This document shows positions 23,421 through 33,556 of a stretch of 64,000 nucleotides of DNA, in pieces. The stretch is taken from the NCBI GenBank assembly GCA_000750105.3, contig JPHH03000037.1, positions 62,001 through 126,000 of the forward strand. Direction: 5' to 3'. Each line of letters begins with the position of its first letter. Position 1 is the stretch's first letter. The notes below the pieces were generated by a model that did not search any database, had not been told where the DNA came from, and worked only from the letters and a program-made list of their open reading frames with translations. Position numbers and translations under genes: made by a program. Source of the stretch: Tolypocladium sp. Sup5 PDA-1. Its lineage: Eukaryota; Ascomycota; Sordariomycetes; Hypocreales; Ophiocordycipitaceae.

Positions 23421-25255
23421 TTTCGGTCAAGGCTGGACAACGGTGAGGTGAGGCGGTCTCTGCAGTGAAAAGGCTGATAAGTAGCGGCGAAACTGGACCA
23501 GGCCGCTGCTGAATGGAAGGAAATCGAGATGCGACGTTTAAGAAGTGAGAGGATGCAGGTCGCTTGCTTGCAGGTCCAACAAGCGCCGTGACGTTTGCGG
23601 CAGCTCCAGCCCTTTTCTACGTGCGCGCGCCAAGCTCATCCAGATGATACTCTGGCATTAATCTATCCCATCCATGGGCATCCATGGCCGTCGCCCACGC
23701 GGTGAATCGCAGCAAGCAGAGGCCAAGGCCAAGGCAGCCCATCGCGTCCCATCGCCCCGTACGCCTACAGCATAACCGGCGTGGGGAGGGGCTAGGATCG
23801 CACATCCCACTTCATCCCATCTCTCACGTTGCACGCAGTCTGACCCCAGCGCGCGGCGACACAGTGGGATGAACCCACCGCTTGGGGGGGGGGGGAGGCC
23901 TTCTCGGCCTTATTCAGAGGTGCCTCTAGTCAGGGAAATCGGAGGCTGTCGCGCATAGGAAGGCAGTGAAGATGATGCAAGTGGCACGAACTTGAAGCCG
24001 CCGTTACAAACCATGTGGGCTTGTAAGTCGGTCTGGTCAGAAATGCGCCGACTCGACTAATCATTACCGTCGTACGACAAGGACCTCGTGAGATGAGGAG
24101 GAGGAGGAGGATCATGTGCAGCTGACGAGGATTGCGACGCGCGAGGGCCCTTGGGGCCCGACTCCGTCTCTGCTTGCAGACTTGCAGTCGTCGAGCGATT
24201 CGCCGGTCACTATGCGAACAATGCGAAGCAGTCTAGACTCCACGATAGGATGCCGACGCCGTGGCATTGGTCCCCTCTCTTGAACGCTTCATCAACTTCC
24301 TGAACGGGCCACGAGACCGACTGGCAAAGACGCATGACGCTGCACCTCGTTCAATCGCGAGGCCTCGCCCATTATTCAGCAGCAGCCGATCCGGTTGATG
24401 GCCCACGATAGGGCATGTTTTGTTGGCCCAGCCGAAGCAAAGTCGGGTCGCTTCGCTTAGGCCCGGGTTTTGCGTCCGAGAAGGGACAGTTGCCATCTCG
24501 GAGTCGCATCCAAAAAGTGACGCGAGCCGGGGTGTCAGGGACAGATCGACGACTGCATGGTGAAGGTGTAATTCACTGGAGCTCGCCCTGTCCACACCGG
24601 CACGTCGGCCTGCCATCTCGTCTGGTCGTCGACTCGGGCCCGCGCTTGAACCGCCAACGGCGCGAACAGGCGCAGCGGAGACTCTGAATCGCGGCAGCTG
24701 TTCAACAACGTGCGTGCCTCGTCATCTGCCAAGGCCAGCCTCATCCCGCGGCCCATCGCCGTCTGTGCTGATTACTGAAACAGTCGACCCTGCAAGGCAT
24801 GATCGGGGGTCCCGAAGGTTCAGAATCGAATCGTCGTCGAACGGCCCACCAGCAAACGTCCTAGCCGCGCCGCGCTGACAGCTTGTAAGCCTGGCCAACT
24901 CCTCGCGTCTCTTACCAGCCTTGCCCTCGTGGGATCACCGAAGCCAAGACTCCCCGACGGGTGACACCGTTCCAGGAACCAGAGGTCGAGTCGTGCCACC
25001 CTTGCAGGCGCCCAATTGAGCTGCGGCAGTCGTCGCGTCTCCTGGAGCCGGTGCCGAGCGGGTTAGGCATATTGCAGACCGCGCTGCCTCAAAACCAGGG
25101 ACCTTGGCCTCTGCAAGTCGTTGCGACCACATCCACACAACTGCAGAATCCCTCAAAAGCCACGGTAGAATAACCGCTTTGCCTCTCTGCAACTTGACCG
25201 CAAGACAAAGACCCACCGACAGACTACATCCACAAAGTACATTGAACGAATCACC
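23421..25255. other. Divergent intergenic region of isocyanide synthase and monooxygenase
   Basis: This 1.8 kb separates two start codons facing away from each other. It holds a 12-G run (23884-23895), a GGA-rich tract near 24096-24110 and one TGACGT half-site near the synthase. No gene is convincing on either strand. A shared regulatory region is inferred from geometry only. Confidence 0.5.
23589..23594. promoter_or_regulatory. TGACGT bZIP/CRE-like half-site
   Basis: TGACGT lies 169 bp upstream of the isocyanide synthase ATG. Known xanthocillin clusters are controlled by a bZIP regulator, but its reported motif is not identical, so this is a weak candidate. A six-base match is expected by chance about once per few kb. 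Confidence 0.2.
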
Positions 25256-27154
25256 ATGGCGAACGACGACTTACACACTGTCGACGTGGCGATTGTCGGC
25301 GGTATGTCTCCTCTGCAATGAGCAACTGGCAAGGCCAGATATGAAACGAAGCGCTGACATTCCACTCCCTCGCAGGCGGACCTACTGGTCTGTTCACCGG
25401 CTTGCTCCTCCAGCGCCTGGGAGCGTCTGTGTGCATCCTTGGTAAGTCGGGGGACTCAACGTCGCCGGAGTCTTTAGCCAACGCTGACTGGTAACGCCGC
25501 AGATGCAAAGCCCAAGAGCCTCGATCTTGGTCGGGCAGATGCGCTGAACGCACGCACTCAGCAGTACTTTGAGGTTGCCAAACTGCTCGACGACCTGCTA
25601 CCCGTCGGCCTCAAGTGCAACAGTACGTTCCCGCAATTCCCTTGGGCCATTCCACACGAGGTGTGTAGAAACAGGAGGCTAACGCCTCGCAGCGAGCTCC
25701 ACGTTTGGCGATGGCGAGTTCAAGTCGCGGCAGAGCGAGTGGTGGGTCAGCCTCGAGCACACCCTGCACAAGAACTTCCTCATGATCGGCCAGCCGGTCG
25801 TGGAGGAAATCATGAGCAACAGGCTCCGGGGCTCCATCCACTACGGCGAGCAAGTCGTGTCCATCACGGAGGACGACAGCGCGGTGGAGGTCGTGACCAG
25901 CTCCGGCCGCAAGGTCCGCAGCACGTACGCCGTCGGCGCGGACGGTGCCCGCTCGATTGTGCGCAAGGAGATGGGCGTCACCTTTACGGGCACGAAGCCG
26001 GAGATGCTGTGGGCCGTGCTGGACACGTTCATCGACACGGACTTCCCCGTCTGCCCGGAGATTGTCACCTTCCAGCTCGACGGGCAATCTCGCGTGTCGT
26101 GGATCCCGCGGGAGCGGGGACTGTGCCGCTTCTACGTTCTCCTCGAGGGAGAGGTCACGCAGGCGAGGGCCGAGGAGTCTATCCAGAAGCACCTGGCCCC
26201 GTACCGGGTCGAGTTCACGAAGACGGAGTGGTACAGCACGTTTGATGGTATGTCTGCGCTTGCGGCTCGGCACAGGCGAGGTACTGACGCTCGATACAGT
26301 CAAGGAGCGCATCGCGTCCTCTTTCATCTCCAGAGACGGCGCCGGCCGCATCATCCTGGCGGGCGACGCAGCCCACGTCCACTCGGTCAACGGCGGACAG
26401 GGGCTCAACACGGGCATCGCCGATGCCTTCAGTCTGGCGTGGCGTCTGGCCAACGCGGTCACGAACAAGAACATGAAGGCCGGCGCGGCGGACAAGCTGA
26501 TCCGCAGCTACGACATTGAGCGCCGGGGCACGGCCCAGGGCGTCATTGACGTGGCTGCTGCCTTGGTGCGGGATACCGTCCACACGGCGAAGAAGTATGT
26601 TGGCACGATTGAGAGGAATGCGGGTTACATTACGGGTGAGTCCACCGAATCTCAAGCTGCAGCGTATTCGGATAGCCTCCAGCACTCCCCCGCTCTCCGG
26701 CTTATGGATTCTAACAATGTGGATGACGATAGGCATGGGAGTTTCATACCAGGATTCCAACTCACCCCTCGTCAAGGCGTCTGAGCACGGCATCTGGAAG
26801 GCCGGCTATCGATGCCCCGACGTGGTCTTGGAGTCGGATGGCAAGGGCAGCACGAGGCTGTACACCGAGGCTACGTACGGAAAGTACCTGGTGCTCTTCA
26901 TCGGCAACCACCAAGGTGCTGGACTCGGCCATGAGGACGTGGCCGTGCGCTACCAGATCCGTCCCGTGGACGAGTCGGAGGCCGTCCAAACGAATGGGCA
27001 TACCTCGGAGGATGGCACCCGCAAGTCGTTCAAGGCACGCTGGGTCGGCCCAGAGGACTCGTTTGTGGTGGTCGTCCGTCCGGACATGTACATTGGCTAC
27101 GTCGGCCAGGACGTCGACAGCTGCAAGCAGTACCTGGACGATCTGTACAGCTAG
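25256..27154 (+). CDS. FAD-dependent aromatic hydroxylase-type monooxygenase, 514 aa
   Basis: Six exons: 25256-25301, 25376-25441, 25503-25622, 25693-26247, 26300-26635 and 26733-27154. Every junction keeps the frame. The Rossmann signature GGGPTGLFTG spans the first intron (residues 15-24). The DG motif is GADGARS (159-165), and the GD motif is LAGDAAHVHS (282-291) followed by GGQGLNTGIADAF. This is the PHBH/phenol-hydroxylase group of class A flavoprotein monooxygenases. The C-terminal ~120 residues are short and thioredoxin-like in position. It has no signal peptide or membrane anchor. Such enzymes hydroxylate phenols or act as tailoring oxygenases. Its divergent pairing with the isocyanide synthase makes a tyrosine-derived aromatic product an attractive but unproven substrate. 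Confidence 0.9.
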
Positions 27155-28320
27155 ACTACCTTGGACTTGGACTAGACTTGCGAGCACGTAACGATACACC
27201 AATAGACTACGGATTCCCTTCGAGTACTCGTACTTTTATCCCACCGGCGGGCGCAGCAGTCCACAGCCCCGTTCCGCCCCGTTGCAGAGTGCCGGACGGG
27301 ACCCACCTGACCCCGGGAATCCCACTTCCTAATTTGGCAACGTCAACGGCTTTACTCGTAATCGTACGGCACTACTCGACCGCCTCCCCGGCCCGGGAGA
27401 AGGAATAAAAAAGCCGCCCCCTGAACTCGATGGCCCGATGGGTCCGGTCCTTGCATCGAGTAAAGTAAAGTTTTGTTTAAGCGCATCTCATACACGTGGC
27501 GCCGTGCAGGGGGGACGGCTGCGGCAGGCAGACCCACGTCGTACAGGATGGGAGAGCCGATTGGGGCTGGCTGGTGGATCGTCAGATGGTGGGCGCGGCA
27601 TACATGGGCAGATGGGGATGCTCCCCGTATTTCCGTACGTGCGCTGCTGGGTCCTGGCAGTGGGACCCAGGGGGCGGCAATCGCATGTTCAGGAATCAAG
27701 ACGGCTGTTTGACGTCTGAGGCTCGATGCAGATTCATGATGCAGCGCTACTCGCGTTTCCCTCATGGACAACCGTCCGTCAGAAAACGGGAAGTTGACGT
27801 GGCCGAAGTCACATCATTTAAAGTTTGCAGGGAACCACCTTGACTCGAGTTGGCACTTGTTCTATTACAGGACCTGTCATGATATCCGATTCTGCGACGG
27901 CTAAGCGCCGTCAATGCGCCGTGGCGGTGGATCCAGGCCAGTTTTTCGCAGATACGCCCGAGTTGCCAAGGTTGCGTATCATGGCGCTCAGTCGGTAGTT
28001 CTCATCTTCCCTTGCTCAGGTCAAGCAGCGATTCCAGAGCCTCCTCCGAACATGTATTTCGGGTCGCATTCGAGGATTTCCGTGTGGTCTGGAGGCGTAG
28101 GGCAACCGTAACACCGAAATCCAAGATGCCCCTTGCCCGTCCACTCCCTCACCCAGCCGCGTCTAGGCTTGGATTTCCTTCAAGCTGCTAGAGCCTCCAT
28201 TCGTACGGACGGCCCGCAAGCTCTATATCTTGATCTCTTCGGCGAGGTCCAAAAGTACCCTACCATGAACCTGTAAGCAGCTCCCCTCTATCCTGGAGCA
28301 GAATCAAACCACAGAGATGC
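27155..28320. other. Intergenic region between convergent genes
   Basis: This 1.2 kb contains the 3' flanks of the flavin monooxygenase and the GNAT gene. Only short unsupported frames are present. No repeat or RNA gene is seen. Confidence 0.45.
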
Positions 28321-29378
28321 TTACCAAGACACAACCCACCTCGGCTTGCCGTGCAAGCTCTTACACATTGCTCGGCTAGCCACGTTTTCCTCAGACACGT
28401 CCGCAGAGGACCACCCGTCGGCGTCGGCGTTTTCGCGAAGGAGCTTTCCAGCGACCCTCTTGGCTAGGCCCTTTCGTCGGTAGCCGTCCTGATAAGGTCG
28501 CAAGTCAGCGACAGACTCTTGGTGTGAGAATTGTGGTTATGCACGTACCTCGCAATGCAGGCTGATCAGGGATCCGTCTACGCCTGTTCCTGGAGCGTCA
28601 GCTTGGAGCTCTGGCACGAGACGTTGGTGCTTCCCTACCTAGGAATGCCCATGCGACTGGCGTCTTATCCTCCAACTTTACCACGAGACTGGGGAGTGTA
28701 GAGAGCGTCTCGCTTTAGCCGGGCGTTAGCATTGAGGGACTCCGATTCCAGTAGGGCATGCAGCTCGTACGCTGTCCGCGGAATATCTGTCCGCGACACC
28801 ACGAGCTTGCAGTCGGCAAGGGTCGCGCCATCCCAGTGCATCCCGCCTGGGAGCGGAGGCTCCGATCGAGGCAGGTCTTCTACTCTAAAGAGCCACTTAT
28901 CGTAGTCGCCAGAGGGTCGCGGCCTCACTCGGCCGCATTTCTCCAGGATGGCCCTCACGTCGGAATGAACGCTTCCGAGCAGCAGACAACTCGGATAGAC
29001 AGACTCGGGATCAAGCGCTGTTCGCAGACGGATGAGCGCCTCCATAACTCTGTCGAGCTGTGCTTCGTGCTCGGACCGGTCGTCGTCGCTGACGGCTCGC
29101 TGGCTCTTGTCCTCTAGGGTAGAGTACATGAACATTTGAGTCTCGGTGGCGACGGAAAAGTTGGCGTACACCACCGTGAAGGATTTCGGCTTCGCTGCGC
29201 CATCTCCGAGGCTGCCCGAGTCCGAAACGAAGAGTATCCGGGCGTTGGGTGTTGAGCCAGTCTCGCGGGCGGCGAGTTGCAGTCGTCGAAGAATCGTCAG
29301 CGACGTGGGCAGACGCTCGGTGAGCAGCGCGAGCAGCGCATCTGGAACGCAGGTGAAGATTTGAGTTTCTCCAGGCAT
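28321..29378 (-). CDS. GNAT-family N-acetyltransferase, 286 aa
   Basis: Exons are 29378-28771, 28688-28639, 28583-28549 and 28488-28321. The first intron holds a consensus CTAAC branch site, which explains why the frame appears to break there. The C-terminal third carries the acetyl-CoA-binding fold: PVAWAFLGVDGSLISLHCE, then DGYRRKGLAKRV with the RxxGLA pyrophosphate loop, then NVASRAMCKSLHGKPRW. The N-terminal ~200 residues are a family-specific extension with no known motif. This layout matches fungal FR47-like acetyltransferases of unknown substrate. A strong GGTAAGC donor overlaps the last codons, so an extra 3' exon is possible. It is 1.2 kb beyond the monooxygenase and may or may not belong to that locus. 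Confidence 0.78.
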
Positions 29379-29893
29379 TGTGATGTGGCCTTGCGGCGGC
29401 TGGGTGTTGCTGCGAGGCAGTTGTGTGCTGATATGTCTGCTCGGGTTCCGGATGACTCAGTGGGTCGGTCGGGGTGTCTTACTGCCGAACTACGGAGCAG
29501 TTGTCGAGCTGACAGAGGCAACGGTGAACTCTTCACCTTGAAAGAGAGGAGGAATTCACGATGCGGGGTTTGGCACCAATAGCTGTTGGTCGTTCAATGT
29601 AAGAATGCCCCTGCCCGACACGCTCGAGCCATTTGGTAAACATGGTCGGCTCCAAATACACTATTGGAGAGCGTGCCACGCCTTCGCGTTGGCATCCGTC
29701 AAGGTTTGGCTTCATCACCTCGGTCTATCGCGTTCTCAGCACGCAGTAATTGGCATTGGAAAGCTGGAAAGCAATTAATTATAGTATTAGGTAATTCTAA
29801 TCTACAGTCGTCATTCATACCAGTTGTCATCATGATAGCTTCTGTTGCATCCAGCACGTTCCCGAACCGTACGTGTACACACGCCTGCACATC
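29379..29893. other. Intergenic region upstream of the GNAT gene
   Basis: These 515 bp include the GNAT promoter side and an AT-rich patch near 29765-29815. No gene is seen. Confidence 0.45.
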
Positions 29894-30789
29894 TCATTGC
29901 AGAATCGCAAAATCCCAGCCCGTCCGCACCACGTGGGCTTGCTGCAGGTCGCCCTTCAGCCAGCACCTGTGGTCGCTCCCTGCATCGCCCTGTATGACGC
30001 CCCAGCCGCAGCCCGCGCAGCCCGGGTACCCGGCGCAGTTGACCATGCACTCCTGCATGCTCGCCGTCCAGACGACGCCCAGGTCGGCGGCCTGCCCGGC
30101 GCCGCTGTAGTCGATGCCGCAGATTCGCAGGAACGCCTTTTCGGTGCCGGGGACGAGGTATCTGGTGTTGTTGGCGGCGGGACACGCGGCAATGGCTGTC
30201 GGTTCAGCGTCGTCGGAGGTCGAGGACGGTGAAGCTCGAGAGCTCGGAAGCGTTGTCGTCACGGGGGTTCTTTGACAGTCAGCAACGGGCACAGGAGGTC
30301 AGGGCTGCGCAGTACCGGTGAGACGTACTTGGGCTGCGAGTTCGCTGCGTTTCGTCTCGAGCCCACTCCGGCTCCGACACCAGCCCCGACACCAATGCCT
30401 ATGACCACCGCGAGTGCGACGACCGCGAGGACGATCCAGAATTTGCGCCGGCGGAATCCCCAGATGGTCGACGGAGGAATCGGCGCCGGCGGGGCCACGC
30501 GGTCGTAGGTGTAGTCGTATCCGTCGCCGCGATTCTCAGGCCCGGGCCTCAAGCCGGGTGCGGCCCCGGCGTCATCCGGTGGATTCGGAGGCGGCGTGCC
30601 CTCGCGGTAAAAGGTATAATACTGCTCCGGCTCTATGGACTTGTCGTCTGCCCACGACACCTCCTTTGCGCCGCCGTTGGCTGCGCCGTGAGTCTTGATG
30701 GCGGCAGCTGGTTGACGGGGTCTGACGGCGTCCAGCTGCTCATCCCGCCTGTCCCCGGCGTTGGGTCGTTGGCGCCCCTGAGGGATCAT
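29894..30789 (-). CDS. Single-pass membrane protein with Cys-rich ectodomain, 278 aa
   Basis: Exons are 30789-30329 and 30269-29894, with a 58-nt intron (GTACGT...AAAG). Residues 1-115 are polar and proline-rich with a WADDKS word, likely cytoplasmic. A strong membrane helix lies at about 120-145 (FWIVLAVVALAVVIGIGVGAG), directly after the basic FRRRK stop signal. The ectodomain begins with a Ser/Thr/Pro stalk and ends in a ~95-residue cysteine-rich module (ACPAAN, RICGID, QECMVNCAGYPGCAGCGW, HRCWLKGDL) that resembles a PAN/apple-type fold. Type II-like proteins of this plan are common in Sordariomycetes and are probably surface or cell-wall sensors. The function is inferred only from the layout. 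Confidence 0.75.
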
Positions 30790-32170
30790 GCCCGCGACAG
30801 GAAGAGCTGGCCGTTGGATGGAGCCTAGTCGGCGACGGCACGAGCCGGACGAGCGACCGACGTTTCTATTTCACTCGAGCTTGACAGGAGGAGATCTGCT
30901 GGTCCCTTGAATTGCTGGGGTTGTCGTGGTTATTAGCCTGCCGAGCTGTGGTGCAATTTCCCGTATACTAAGCCGCCCCACGTGCAAAGTATTGGCAGCA
31001 AGAAATGATCCCGCAGCTAGTCCATCCAGGTCGTGCCAGGATGTCATTGCGGCGCCTCACTGACCCAAGGCGCCTCACAAAAATCGTCACGCTCTTATAC
31101 CTCGCTTTCGTCTTCAGTCACAAATCGTAAACCTACGTCCACCATCAAGATTGCCGCGCTACTATCCAGCAGCTCTTGGGTTCAATGGCAACCCTAAAGC
31201 GTGCCAAAGTGTCGGGCGTCACGGCTCGTTTTGCCTCTGGCATTCCTCCATATCAGTCCGCCACACCGGCAGGCTGACCTTGCCCAAGCTTGAACGGTAC
31301 GGCAAGCCTGAAGGCTACACTTGCTACCTCCATGTCGTGGCCGACAAACCTGTCGCCGGCCCGTACTAAGCACGTCACGCTTCAGCCATGGGGAATGCTC
31401 TTCGAACTCATCGACACGTACAGGGACCTGACGCTCGCAGACGCCATAACGCGACCGTCCATCAGCTTCACGAGGGGTCTGGCCAAGATCGTGGACCTCC
31501 TCACGGATAACAAATCAAAGATGCTTCGGCATTGCTCCGCTTGGTGGCCTTTCGTAAATGACGGTTTGGACGATCCCGAGCACGAGCACGGGAGCGCGAG
31601 CTGGAGCGGGAACGAGAGGGCGAGGATGAGGAAGAGGACGAGGAGGAAAGGCAGGACACGCCAGGCTGTTGATAACTTTCTGACAAGGTGGCATGATTGA
31701 GTTGTATGAGTTCGCCAGGCCAGATGCGTGCCTCTATGCGCGGCAGCAGACTTGACATGACACTGACTGGCACGGTTGAGGATCTAGAGTGTGCCATACT
31801 TGCCGGGCGATGTGTCCAGAAGAACAGTGCCTGCTCATGCACGTAGCAATGACCGCTGTGCAGAGACCCCTGATGCCGGTCAAGACACCGCAGTTGATGA
31901 GCTGGGGGCGGTCTTCCGGGTCCAGCAGGCCAATCTCGAAGTCTCGGGCAAAGGCGCATGGACTGGTTGCACGACGACCTGGATCATCTTGTAGGTAGAA
32001 GCTCCCTCTTCGCGTTCAGGACAAGCTCATGTGGTATGGTTCTGTATTGTAGACTTGCGCCGTGACTCAAGCTCGCGGTGTACCCTCCCTCGCCATTATA
32101 ATTTACATATTGGCACCCGACCTGCCTCTCGCCCGTTCCGTAACGCCGCAGATTCGCACCGGTCGATCGC
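30790..32170. other. Intergenic region with protein-like fragments
   Basis: This 1.4 kb has a promoter-like stretch near 31090-31150, then protein-like short frames on the plus strand (31185-31680) that disagree in phase. Another lies on the minus strand near 31700-31985. I could not join any into a gene with proper splice sites. It may hold a degraded or lineage-specific gene. Confidence 0.4.
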
Positions 32171-32501
32171 TTACGCGCCACCCACGAGGATTTGGTTGAT
32201 AGGGATGTGAACTTTACCAGGTCAGTCGGGGAACAGCGCGCATGCGCAGCAGCAAAAGGGGAGCCGTACTCAGCTTCACGACGTAGCCGACGACGCCCAT
32301 GATGACGAAACCGGTGCCGACAGCCTGGCAGATCTTGGTGAACTCTTTTCCATCGGCTGTTGGCGACGTGCGCATTAGTATCTCGCGTGCAGTGGCATCG
32401 TGTGAGGCAGGCTTACGCTTCTGGCACTTGTTGACGAATTGCAGACCGTCCCTCAAGAACTGGTGAGGCGTGTCGAGGAGCTCCTGAACTTGGTCCGACA
32501 T
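32171..32501 (-). CDS. SSS1: Sec61 gamma subunit (Sss1), 70 aa
   Basis: Three tiny exons: 32501-32417, 32356-32270 and 32211-32171, giving exactly 70 residues, the normal size in fungi. The protein begins MSDQVQELLDTP and has the conserved RDGLQFVNKCQKPD-type amphipathic helix. It then reads EFTKICQAVGTGFVIMGVVG, continuous with the single membrane helix, and ends HIPINQILVGGA. Both introns are GT-AG; the second acceptor is AAAG. Known role: the small tail-anchored subunit that clamps the Sec61/SecY channel in the ER membrane for protein translocation. It is essential in yeast. The identity is beyond reasonable doubt. Confidence 0.95.
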
Positions 32502-33556
32502 GGTTACGACCTCGACGCGCGAGCGAATCGTAATTATCGGGATGAGGGTGGGCGGCGTTGTGGCGGGAGATGGGAGGATGATGGAGCTGACGACCTGCGA
32601 CCCTCGACCGTAAAGCTGTCCTCAATTGCTTGGTGTTGACCCGGGTGCGGATAAACCATGTCCGTGGCTGGGTCCCTACCCCTGAAAAGCGTGGCCGGTG
32701 CCTGAGGGTCACGTGCACCCGCGGAGAGGCCGTGAATGGTGGGGGTCATCACCTTGCTTCTTGAGCTTGGGATGCTCCGTCACGGTTTCTTTCAAGCAGC
32801 ACATGGAAACTTGCGGATTTACTCGAATATCCCAGGAAATTCCCAGGACTGCATCTTGGAGAATGGGTTTGCCGAATGGCTTCTGCCCCAACACGGATTT
32901 GCGCCGTTGCAACCGCCACAGCTTGCTCGGAGGGCATGCAACAACGGCCTTGCCACTGTTGGGGAGGTCGTCAGCAAGACTGTGGTATGGAGTCGGTGGT
33001 ATTGAGGTGGACAGGCGGACAGCCAACGCCCAGGTCTTCTGCACACCTGACCGGATGTAGAAGTTGATATCCGAACCAATGCAACTGTATGCATACGCAC
33101 CGCTTTCTTGAACCCGTCATCTTTCCATTCCTGTTCGGAACAAAGCCGAGAAGGAACAGGCATAAGCGAGCTATTTTATGAAGCGAAAAAGAGCGGATGT
33201 GAGCATTAGCCGCGCTGTCCCATCAGATAAGATTATCAGATCCATCTAATCTGATCTCTAAACCAGCCTGGGTTGGCGGACTCCATTCCGCAACTCTGAG
33301 AACCCACTGCTCGCAACGGTCGGGCTTATGGGGACATGATGCAAGGCGAGGGGTTGCTTGGCAGTCAGCAGACAGTGTGATACTAATATTCATCAGCGCA
33401 GTGGAGCATGTTGGTCGTTGGGTGGTCCACGACCCTGGACAATTGCAAGCATATATGAGGCGAACCTCTGGCATCGCCCTCCGGGTCTCGGTTCAGAATC
33501 CTACATGATCTTGACACCACAGCTACAATCAGCCAAGTCGACCTGCAACAACAGCC
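32502..33556. other. Divergent intergenic region of SSS1 and esterase
   Basis: This 1.05 kb lies between two divergent start codons. A cluster of ATCAGAT repeats with a GATA core lies at 33222-33255. No gene is convincing. Confidence 0.45.
33222..33255. repeat. Small direct and inverted repeat cluster
   Basis: ATCAGAT occurs at 33222-33228 and 33235-33241, and its inverse ATCTGAT at 33249-33255. A GATAAG word lies within. The cluster sits 300 bp upstream of the esterase ATG and could bind a dimeric or GATA-type factor. Confidence 0.35.

Noticed and set aside
21291..23468. 725-codon frame antisense to the isocyanide synthase
   Set aside because: It reads through three real introns of the sense gene and lacks any domain. 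Stop codons are simply rare on this strand.
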